DNA from: Paraburkholderia piptadeniae | GTDB taxonomy: Bacteria > Pseudomonadota > Gammaproteobacteria > Burkholderiales > Burkholderiaceae | Length of the DNA: 41,250 nucleotides | NCBI RefSeq assembly: GCF_900007165.1 | Contig: NZ_CYGY02000031.1 | Coordinates: forward strand, 1-41,250 | Direction of reading: 5' to 3' | Part shown: positions 1 through 6,944 of the stretch, piece after piece | Layout: each line of letters begins with the position of its first letter | Numbering within the stretch: position 1 is the stretch's first letter | Translations under genes and position numbers: made by a program | Notes under the pieces: generated by a model | The model's database searches: none | Seen by the model: the letters and a program-made list of their open reading frames with translations, nothing else | What the model was told of the DNA's origin: nothing

Positions 1-2423
1 CCCGGGTTGTAACCCGCTGCCGACAGGTTCGCCGTCGTCGTCGAGCCCGAACCGAGCGCCACCGAGTTCGCCGCCGTCGCGCTCGCATTGCCGCCGATCG
101 CCACTGCGTCCGTGCCCGTCGCCACCGAGTCCGCCAGCGACGAGTTCGCATGGAAGTACTTGATGCCGCCACCGTTCACGATGTTCGTCACCGTGTTGTT
201 GATGTTGGTGACGTTGTTACCCAGGCTGGCCAGGTTGTTCGCCACGTTCGAAACGTTGTTCGAGACGTTGTTCACCTTCGCGTCTTCCGACGTCAGCTGG
301 CTCACGTTCACCGCGTCGGTCGGGTTCAGACCGGATGCGACGTTCGTGATGCGACGTTCCGCACCGGCCTTGCCCACCGACACTTCGCCCGCAGCCGTCG
401 CACCGGCGATGGCCGTGCCGCCCACCGGCGTGAAGCCTGCTGTCGACAGCGTCGTCGAGTTCGCCAGCGAGTTCGAGCCCAGCGCCACCGAATTCGCCGC
501 CGTCGCGCTCGCGTTGCCGCCGATCGCCACCGCATCCGTGCCCGTCGCCACCGAGTCCGCCAGCGACGAGTTCGCATGGAAGTACTTGATGCCACCACCG
601 TTCACGATGTTCGTCACCGTGTTGTTGATGTTGGTGACGTTGTTGTTGGTGTTGGCCAGGTTGTTCGCCACGTTCGAAACGTTGTTCGAGACGTTGTTCA
701 CCTTCGCGTCTTCCGACGTCAGCTGGCTCACGTTCACCGCGTCGGTCGGGTTCAGACCGGCTGCGACGTTCGTGATGCGACGTTCCGCACCTGCCTTTCC
801 CACCGACACTTCACCGGCAGCCGTTGCACCGGCGATGGCCGTGCCGCCCGTCGGCTGGAAGCCTGCCGTCGTGAGCGTCGTCGAGTTCGCCAGCGAGTTC
901 GAGCCCAGCGCCACCGAGTTGGCCGTCGTCGCGCTCGCGTTGCCGCCGATCGCCACCGCATCCGTGCCCGTCGCCACCGAGTCCGCCAGCGACGAGTTCG
1001 CGTGGAAGTACTTGATGCCGCCACCGTTCACGATGTTCGTCACCGTGCTGTTGATGTTGGCGACGTTGTTGTCGGTGTTGGCAAGATTGTTTGCAACGTT
1101 CGAAACGTTATTCGAAACATTGCTGATGTTGTTGTTCAGCTTGCCCAGCGCCGTATCGACAGTCGTGAACGCCGTACCAACGTCCGTCTTCGCGCCCGAC
1201 GTGCCGTCGATCGCGTTCGCGTTCGTGAGCGCATAGCTCGGCGCGCTGATCGCACCAGTGGTCGAGTTGTACCCCGAGCTGCCGCCCAGCGCCGCTGCCG
1301 TATTCGCGCCTATCTGATCGACCTTTGCATTTTCCGATTGCAACTGGCTCACGTTCACCGCGTCCGTAGCCGCGCTGCCCGCTGCGACGTTCGTCACGCG
1401 GCGCTCCTTGCCCGATGCGCCCACCGACACTTCACCATTGGCCGCCGAGGCCGTGCCCGACAGCGTGCCGTTGCCCGGGTTGTAACCCGCAGCCGACAGG
1501 TTCGCCGTCGTCGTCGAGTTCGAGCCCAGCGCCACCGAGTTCGCCGTCGTAGCGCTCGCACTACCGCCGATCGCCACTGCGTCCGTGCCCGTCGCCACCG
1601 AATCCGCCAGCGTCGAGTTCGCATGGAAGTACTTGATGCCGCCACCGTTGACGATGTTCGTCACGTTGTTGCTGAGGTTGGCGACGTTGTTGTTGGTGTT
1701 GGCAAGATTGTTCGCAACGTTCGACACGTTGTTCGAAACATTGCTGATGTTGTTGTTCAGCTTGCCCAGCGCCGTATCGACGGTGCTGAACGCCGAACCA
1801 ACGTCCGTCTTCGCGCCCGACGTGCCGTCGATGGCGTTCGCGTTCGTGAGCGCATAGCTCGGCGGACTGATAGCGCCTGTCGCAGCATTGAACACGGCAC
1901 CTAACGCCTGAGCGGTGGATGTACCTAACGCATACAGCTGTGAACCGTTGACTGCGTCCCGGCTGGATGCGGTCAAACCACCAGGAGCAATGTTCTGGAG
2001 AAGGCCAGCGGAGTTAATGGTGACAACCTGCCCCGTCGAGGTTGCACGGAAACCCACGAGACCAGCAGTGCCGTCTGTGAACACGATCGTGCTGCTTGCT
2101 TCAAGTTCTGCCATGTCGTGCCCAGCCGGAAGATAGGCGTTTGCGCCACACCCGCTAATGACACTAGTGCTCCCCATGGAGATAGAGCTTTCTGCGGACC
2201 CGGTCCCATTGGTCACACATACCTCGGACGCCTTTGCCTGACCAGGGAACAAGGTAATGATGCCGCTTAGCCCAAGCATGGCCGAAACAGCCATCAGCCT
2301 TGCACAAGTGCCCACCACACTGGGTGCCTTCGTTTTCTTCTTGCCTTGGCCTCTGGCATTCTCCTGCACCGCAACCCAAGTTCCAGTCGATTCATTCCAG
2401 ACTGATCGGTACGTCTTATTCAT
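1..2423 (-). CDS. Trimeric autotransporter adhesin (YadA-like, type Vc), N-terminal part, 3' end outside window
   Basis: Open from the ATG at 2421-2423 to the window edge (807 codons). The start is preceded by AGGAT 8-10 nt upstream. Residues 1 to about 24 match the extended signal peptide region of type V secreted proteins (MNKxYRxVWN...GTWVAVQEN); a hydrophobic segment (about 40-60) ends in AKA, so cleavage is likely near residue 65. The passenger alternates YadA-head repeats (ATGTDAVAIGG, ANSVALGS), neck motifs (ERRITNVAAG, DAVNVSQL), GGGIKYFHANS modules and Asn-rich coiled-coil stalks (NVSNNVSNVANNLA). Such proteins trimerise through a C-terminal outer-membrane anchor, which is not in this window, and mediate adhesion or autoaggregation. 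The repeats recur every 426 bp. The long open frames on the other strand are shadows of this repetitive coding. Ligand unknown. Confidence 0.93.
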   Translation of the reverse strand, partial: MNKTYRSVWNESTGTWVAVQENARGQGKKKTKAPSVVGTCARLMAVSAMLGLSGIITLFPGQAKASEVCVTNGTGSAESSISMGSTSVISGCGANAYLPAGHDMAELEASSTIVFTDGTAGLVGFRATSTGQVVTINSAGLLQNIAPGGLTASSRDAVNGSQLYALGTSTAQALGAVFNAATGAISPPSYALTNANAIDGTSGAKTDVGSAFSTVDTALGKLNNNISNVSNNVSNVANNLANTNNNVANLSNNVTNIVNGGGIKYFHANSTLADSVATGTDAVAIGGSASATTANSVALGSNSTTTANLSAAGYNPGNGTLSGTASAANGEVSVGASGKERRVTNVAAGSAATDAVNVSQLQSENAKVDQIGANTAAALGGSSGYNSTTGAISAPSYALTNANAIDGTSGAKTDVGTAFTTVDTALGKLNNNISNVSNNVSNVANNLANTDNNVANINSTVTNIVNGGGIKYFHANSSLADSVATGTDAVAIGGNASATTANSVALGSNSLANSTTLTTAGFQPTGGTAIAGATAAGEVSVGKAGAERRITNVAAGLNPTDAVNVSQLTSEDAKVNNVSNNVSNVANNLANTNNNVTNINNTVTNIVNGGGIKYFHANSSLADSVATGTDAVAIGGNASATAANSVALGSNSLANSTTLSTAGFTPVGGTAIAGATAAGEVSVGKAGAERRITNVASGLNPTDAVNVSQLTSEDAKVNNVSNNVSNVANNLASLGNNVTNINNTVTNIVNGGGIKYFHANSSLADSVATGTDAVAIGGNASATAANSVALGSGSTTTANLSAAGYNP
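91..1663 (-). repeat. Long-period internal repeats of the adhesin (142-aa module)
   Basis: The head segment (ccgccgatcg...) recurs at 91, 517 and 943, exactly 426 bp (142 codons) apart, and again at 1564 after 621 bp. Each period contains a head (SVATGTDAVAIGG), neck (DAVNVSQL) and Asn-rich stalk. Near-identical units of this length in frame can change copy number by recombination and can confuse short-read assembly. Confidence 0.85.
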
Positions 2424-3119
2424 TTCGCTATCCTATTCATATGAGGCAATCATCTGCCTCGAATCTGTCGTGGTGGTCTTTGATAGAAACAATCGCGCGG
2501 ACGAGTACTGGTTCACCGTTCCGCAACCCGAATGAGGTCGTGTCTTCGCCGATGGTCAGCCGTCCGACTGTCGACGCTGCAGGCTGATTTGATGTACGCA
2601 ACGAAGTTGGCGCGCTATCTCAAATTTCCCGTCATCCTGAGGATGAACTTTAGAGATGCCAAACTGCGTCATGAATAAGATCAGTCTTAATTCATGCTTC
2701 AAACCATCCGTTCACCTGACATCGAAAGAGTTCTGACCTACATACTCGATATGGCCCCGAGTGCTTCCACTAGAAATATCGAACGAAATCACGAGCCGAA
2801 CGCCCACACCTAGGGGTAAAGGTTGAAAAGTGCGGATGCTTAGGCATACGGAAAGAATCGAACGGTGTGTGCCGGAACATGAACTGGCGTGATGTCGTGA
2901 ACGTCGAGCGCCGCATGGGAACGCGTAGCGGCCGGAGCGGCCTGAGGTGTCGCGACAGCGGCCGTCACTTTGAGCCGGGCGCAGTCGGAAAATGCGAAGG
3001 TCGACCGGATCGCCATGAACACGGCGGCGCCGCCGGATGGTGGTCAGATCGGCTATGAGTTCCGCTCGTACGAAGCTGGCGCCGGAAACGTCCGGCACAC
3101 GCGGCCTCAAAAAGCAAAA
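2424..3119. other. Long intergenic region upstream of the adhesin, AT-richer than its surroundings
   Basis: No intact gene is recognised between the adhesin start and hemJ. The part near 2424-2720 is visibly richer in A/T than the flanks and should contain the adhesin promoter, but no convincing -35/-10 pair was picked. A minus-strand frame without a start codon stays open for about 60 codons up to 2450 (it includes TIGEDTTSFGLRNGEP). It may be the tail of a lost gene or chance. The part from about 2905 holds a decayed adhesin fragment, listed separately. Confidence 0.5.
2905..3085 (+). pseudogene. Decayed trimeric autotransporter neck fragment, opposite strand to the adhesin
   Basis: Plus-strand sequence reads QSENAKVDRIAMNTAA...GY, matching the neck segment QSENAKVDQIGANTAA...GY of the minus-strand adhesin (encoded near 1270-1350). 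At DNA level TCGGAAAATGCGAAGGTCGA differs from the adhesin copy at one base in 20. Upstream, weaker anchors line up in the expected order: GAGCGCC for ERR near 2905, a GC-rich block for NVAAG, and GAGCCGGGCGCAG for VSQLQ, with about 10 extra bases and broken frame. There is no start codon, signal peptide or anchor. It is read as the remnant of a second adhesin gene, or of an inverted copy. The decayed 5' half makes the exact limits uncertain. Confidence 0.55.
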
Positions 3120-3156
3120 AGCCCGGTTTGCTGTTTCCAGCAAACCGGGCTTTTTT
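3120..3156 (-). terminator. Bidirectional Rho-independent terminator after hemJ
   Basis: Perfect 14-bp stem AGCCCGGTTTGCTG / CAGCAAACCGGGCT with a TTTC loop, T-run on the plus strand and, on the minus strand, TTTTT followed by GCTTTTT. It lies just downstream of the hemJ stop and can also stop plus-strand readthrough from the adhesin remnant. Confidence 0.9.
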
Positions 3157-3187
3157 ATCGACGCCGCGAATCGGACAGACTTGAAAA

Positions 3188-3610
3188 TCAGAACGGCTTG
3201 ATCACCACCAGCGCAACCGCCGCGAGCATGCCCAGAACAGGCAGCTCATTGAACATCCGATACCACTTATCCGAGCGCCGGTTTTCACCGCGCTCGAACG
3301 TGCGCAGCAGCACGCCGCAATACGCGTGATAGATGACGAGCAGCACGACCACGCCGACCTTCGCGTGTATCCAGCCCTCACCGCTGCCGATCCCGATCAC
3401 CAGCCACAGCCACAGCCCGCACGCCAGCGCGGGCACCGCGATAAGCGTCATGAAGCGAAACAGCTTGCGGGCCATGATCAACAGACGTTTCACCGCGTTC
3501 GGATCGGTCTCCATCGCGAGATTGACGAAAATCCGCGGCAGATAAAAGAGCCCCGCGAACCACGAAGCGACGAGAACGATGTGAAATGTCTTGACCCAAA
3601 GCATCGACAT
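3188..3610 (-). CDS. hemJ: HemJ/CopD-family membrane protein (putative protoporphyrinogen IX oxidase)
   Basis: 140 aa with four predicted membrane helices (about 7-27, 53-75, 83-103, 120-138). The N-terminus VKTFHIVLVASWFAGLFYLP, with His10 followed by W-x-AG-x-x-YLPR, is the signature of the HemJ (UPF0093/COG1981) family, which oxidises protoporphyrinogen IX to protoporphyrin IX in heme synthesis. It is often annotated only as CopD family. It starts 27 nt after the proA stop, so it is likely the last gene of the leuS-lptE-holA-proA run, followed by a strong terminator. Function is by family only; a second in-frame ATG lies two codons downstream. Confidence 0.82.
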   Translation of the reverse strand: MSMLWVKTFHIVLVASWFAGLFYLPRIFVNLAMETDPNAVKRLLIMARKLFRFMTLIAVPALACGLWLWLVIGIGSGEGWIHAKVGVVVLLVIYHAYCGVLLRTFERGENRRSDKWYRMFNELPVLGMLAAVALVVIKPF

Positions 3611-3637
3611 TTTTTCCTGTTATTTCGATGTTCGAAA

Positions 3638-4909
3638 TTACTGGCGACCTTCGCCGTGTCCGAGCACGACATATTTCATCGACGTCAGCCCTTCCAGCCC
3701 GACGGGTCCGCGCGCATGCAGCTTGTCGTTCGAAATGCCGATCTCCGCGCCGAGGCCGAATTCGAAGCCGTCGGCAAAACGCGTCGATGCGTTGACCATC
3801 ACGCTCGCCGAGTCCACTTCGCGCAGGAAGCGCATCGCGCGGTCGTGGTCTTCGGTGACGATCGCGTCCGTGTGATGCGAGCCGTATTCGTTGATGTGCC
3901 CGATCGCGTCGTCGATGCCATCAACCACCTTAACAGCGAGCACAGGCGCGAGATATTCGGTGCGCCAGTCCTCTTCCGTCGCATCGACGAGCGGACCAAC
4001 GCCAGCCGCTTCGAGCACCTTACGCGCCGCCGGGTCGACGCGCAGTTCCACGTCCTTGCCGCGATACAGCTTGCCGAGCGGCGGCAGCACCTCTGCCACC
4101 ACGCCGCGCGCGACCAGCAGCGTCTCCATCGTGTTGCACGTGCCGTAGCGGTGCGTCTTCGCGTTGTCGCAGACGTTCATCGCCTTCGCGATATCCGCGC
4201 GATCGTCGACGTACACATGGCAGATGCCGTCGAGATGCTTGATCATCGGCACGCGGCCTTCTTCGATCAGGCGCGCGATCAGGCTCTTGCCGCCGCGCGG
4301 CACGATCACGTCGACGTATTCGGTCATCGTGATCAGCTTGCCGACGGCCGCGCGATCCGACGTTTCGACCACCTGCACGGCCTCTTGCGGCAAGCCCGCT
4401 TTTTCCAGCCCTTCGCCGATCAGTTTCGCCAGCGCGGCGTTGCATTCGAGCGCCTCGGAGCCGCCGCGCAGAATCGTCGCGTTGCCGGATTTGAGGCACA
4501 GCGCGGCCGCATCGATGGTCACGTTCGGCCGCGATTCGTAGATGATCCCGATGACGCCCAGCGGCACGCGCATCTGCCCGACCTGAATACCGCTCGGCCG
4601 GTACTTCATGTTGCTGATCTCGCCGATCGGATCAGGCAGCGCGGCCACTTGCCGCAAGCCTTCGACCATCGTCTTCAGCGCCTTGTCCGAAAGCGTCAGG
4701 CGATCGATGAAGGCGGCGTCGTGTCCCTTGTCGCGAGCACGCGCGAGATCGCGCGCATTCGCTTCCTTCAGCGCGCCCGTTTCACGCTCGATGGCGACTG
4801 CGACGGCTTCGAGCGCCGCGTTCTTCGCGGCCGTCGACGCCCGCGCCATTGCGCGCGATGCGTGACGCGCGCGGCGGCCGAGGTCGGTCATGTACTGGTC
4901 GATATCCAT
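3638..4909 (-). CDS. proA: Gamma-glutamyl phosphate reductase (proline synthesis)
   Basis: 423 aa, the usual length (E. coli about 417). Reduces gamma-glutamyl phosphate to glutamate-5-semialdehyde with NADPH in the cytoplasm, second step of proline biosynthesis. The catalytic cysteine is Cys258 in YGTCNTMETLLV; ESRPNVTID (about 125-133), the ILRGGSEA loop and VPRGGKSL are conserved. The start MDIDQYM at 4909 is chosen because translation further upstream is low-complexity Arg-rich sequence and GGGAA lies upstream of this ATG. No proB is in the window. It sits between holA and hemJ on the same strand. Confidence 0.96.
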   Translation of the reverse strand: MDIDQYMTDLGRRARHASRAMARASTAAKNAALEAVAVAIERETGALKEANARDLARARDKGHDAAFIDRLTLSDKALKTMVEGLRQVAALPDPIGEISNMKYRPSGIQVGQMRVPLGVIGIIYESRPNVTIDAAALCLKSGNATILRGGSEALECNAALAKLIGEGLEKAGLPQEAVQVVETSDRAAVGKLITMTEYVDVIVPRGGKSLIARLIEEGRVPMIKHLDGICHVYVDDRADIAKAMNVCDNAKTHRYGTCNTMETLLVARGVVAEVLPPLGKLYRGKDVELRVDPAARKVLEAAGVGPLVDATEEDWRTEYLAPVLAVKVVDGIDDAIGHINEYGSHHTDAIVTEDHDRAMRFLREVDSASVMVNASTRFADGFEFGLGAEIGISNDKLHARGPVGLEGLTSMKYVVLGHGEGRQ

Positions 4910-4979
4910 GGTGATTCCCGTTGTGCCGCGTTCTGCACGAAGCGCGGCGGACAATTTCTGCAAGCGGAACGATGCGACG

Positions 4980-4985
4980 ATTGTA
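4980..4985 (-). promoter_or_regulatory. Possible -10 element for proA
   Basis: Minus strand reads TCTTACAATCG, a good -10 (TACAAT) about 70 nt upstream of the proA start in a 223-nt gap after holA. No convincing -35 is visible at the right spacing, so this is tentative. Confidence 0.35.
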
Positions 4986-5132
4986 AGACGTGTGACTACA
5001 GCGTGCTTGGCGCGGCGGCGCCGTGTCACTGACCGGGAAAGGCTGTCGGACGGCCTGACGAGGAATCTGGAAACCACGCGAGCGCCGCTGGCGCGCGGGC
5101 TCTGCGTGGCGAACCGTCAGGCGTGCGACAGC

Positions 5133-6275
5133 CTACGACGGTCGGCGCATTGGCGCTGGTCGCGCGGGAGCCGTTCGACCAGGCGCGGACCGCGTCGGCG
5201 CGGCGTGCTGCGGGTGTGAAGCCTGCGCGCCGGCGACAGCCATCGCGAGTTCGAAGAGGCCGGCCCATGGATCGGGCGGCGGGTCATTGCGATGATTGCC
5301 TGGCGTGCCGCCCGACAAGCCCTTCACCTGCCGGTCGAGCTTCGCCGCCAGCGCGAGCGCCTTTTCGAGCGAGGCTTCCGTCACGCGCGACAGCGCCGGC
5401 CCGACGAGCCGCTCACGCGGGCCCCATACGCGGTTCTCGCGCAGCAGCATCGCGAGCGGCTTGCCTGCTTCGACGCCGCGCTTGATCCGCAGCAGCGTGC
5501 GAATCTCTTCGACGACGGCCCACAGCACGAGCACGGCCGCCTCGCCTTCGCCCTTCAGACCGTCGAGCATCCGCGACAGCCGGCCGACGTCGCCTGCCAG
5601 CATCGCTTCGTTGAGCTTGAACACGTCGTAGCGCGCGACGTTGAGCACCGCATCGTGGACCTGTTCGAATGTCAGCACGCCGGACGGATACAGCAGCCCG
5701 AGCTTCTGGATCTCCTGGTGCGCCGCGAGCAGATTGCCTTCGACCCGCTCCGCGATGAACTGCAACGCGCGCTTGCCGTCTTCGCCCGCCGCCACACGCT
5801 GACCCTGCTGCGCAAGCCGCTGCCCGACCCAGTTCGGCAACTGCGCGCGCTCGACGGGATCGATTTTCAGCGCGACGCCGGCGTCCGCCAAAGCCGTGAA
5901 CCACGCGGCCTTTTGCGTCGCGGCGTCGAGGCGCGGCAGCGTGACCAGCGTGAGAACGTCAGGGTTCGCCGCTGCCGCGAGTGTCTTCAGCGCGTCGGCG
6001 CCTTCCTTGCCGGGCTTGCCCGTCGGGATGCGCAGCTCGACGAGCTGCCGGTCGCCGAACAGCGACATCGACTGACTCGCGCCGAGCAGCGAGCTCCAGT
6101 CGAAACCGCGCTCCACCGTGAACACCGTGCGGTCCGTAAAGCCGCTCGCGCGCGCCGCCGCGCGGATGCGGTCGCACGCTTCCTGCGCGAGCAGATGCTC
6201 GTCGCCGTACACGACGTACAGGCCGGCGAGTCCTTTCGCGAGGTGCGCTTCGAGCGCGTCAAGACGCAGTTGCAT
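5133..6275 (-). CDS. holA: DNA polymerase III subunit delta
   Basis: 380 aa. The N-terminus MQLRLDALEAHLAKGLAGLY followed by VVYGDEHLL is typical of HolA, the clamp-loader wrench that opens the beta sliding clamp. The family is usually about 340 aa; here about 30 extra C-terminal residues rich in Pro, Ala and Arg (ending in PAPMRRPS) follow the conserved helical domain. The gene starts 46 nt after the lptE stop and is probably cotranscribed with leuS and lptE, an order typical of beta-proteobacteria. Confidence 0.94.
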   Translation of the reverse strand: MQLRLDALEAHLAKGLAGLYVVYGDEHLLAQEACDRIRAAARASGFTDRTVFTVERGFDWSSLLGASQSMSLFGDRQLVELRIPTGKPGKEGADALKTLAAAANPDVLTLVTLPRLDAATQKAAWFTALADAGVALKIDPVERAQLPNWVGQRLAQQGQRVAAGEDGKRALQFIAERVEGNLLAAHQEIQKLGLLYPSGVLTFEQVHDAVLNVARYDVFKLNEAMLAGDVGRLSRMLDGLKGEGEAAVLVLWAVVEEIRTLLRIKRGVEAGKPLAMLLRENRVWGPRERLVGPALSRVTEASLEKALALAAKLDRQVKGLSGGTPGNHRNDPPPDPWAGLFELAMAVAGAQASHPQHAAPTRSAPGRTAPARPAPMRRPS

Positions 6276-6321
6276 GGCTACGGATGAACGAGAGTGAAAG
6301 CGGGTCTGTGCAGTCGGCGGA

Positions 6322-6873
6322 TCAGAGCGGCGGCGGCGGGAGCGGCGCGCGCGGCGCGACGCCCGGCACTTCCTGGCCCGGCGCCGGATGCAGCGAGCGC
6401 ACGACCGCGAGGCGCCTCATCAGCTGATCGACGGCGTCGTTCTGCATGTCGGCGTAGAGGATATCCGTTTCGGAAGTCTTCGCCTGCGAGAACTGATCGC
6501 TATACGTCATTGCGCGATTCAACGCAATCGAGCTTGGAGGAATCAACAAAGTACCGTCCGAACCGCGCAGCGTGTAGTTCAGCGAATAGTTCAGCGCGTA
6601 TTCCTCGACTACGCCGAGCGAGTTCAGCGTCAGCACACCCGTTCCACGCGACTCCGAAACCACCAGGACCGCGTCCGCGTTGGCGGACGAATTCACGATC
6701 ACCGTGTCGCTGCCGCCCTGCACCATGCGCGTCAGGCGCGCAGCGACAGGCGGCGTCGCGCCCGTGATGGCGAGGCGCTTGAACGCATAGTTCTGCTGGC
6801 CGCGCAACTGGAAGCCGCACGCGGACAGCAGCACCGCGCTGCACGCCAGGGTCAAAAACGATCTGCGGTTCAC
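6322..6873 (-). CDS. lptE: LPS-assembly lipoprotein LptE
   Basis: 183 aa with a GTG start at 6873, chosen because CAGGAG lies 6-11 nt upstream and an ATG overlapping it out of frame is followed at once by TGA. It encodes a lipoprotein signal peptide with lipobox LSAC (Cys19), then CGFQLRGQ, the typical mature start of LptE/RlpB. LptE plugs the LptD barrel and helps insert lipopolysaccharide into the outer membrane. The C-terminus ends in a Pro-rich tail (PRAPLPPPPL). It lies between leuS (71 nt) and holA (46 nt). Confidence 0.93.
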   Translation of the reverse strand: MNRRSFLTLACSAVLLSACGFQLRGQQNYAFKRLAITGATPPVAARLTRMVQGGSDTVIVNSSANADAVLVVSESRGTGVLTLNSLGVVEEYALNYSLNYTLRGSDGTLLIPPSSIALNRAMTYSDQFSQAKTSETDILYADMQNDAVDQLMRRLAVVRSLHPAPGQEVPGVAPRAPLPPPPL

Positions 6874-6944
6874 ATGGGCTCCTGGTTCGCAGTTAAAGCG
6901 CAATCGCCATCGATCGGCACCGACCGGCACATTCGGCGCGCCCG

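Noticed and set aside
88..1904. Long plus-strand open frames of 382 and 584 codons opposite the adhesin
   Set aside because: They mirror the repetitive, GC-biased adhesin codons; the translations are low-complexity and repeat with the same 142-residue period. No start signals or family match.
1..2423. CRISPR-like array suggested by regular repeats
   Set aside because: Repeats are 426 bp apart, in frame, and encode adhesin modules; there are no short repeat-spacer units or cas genes.
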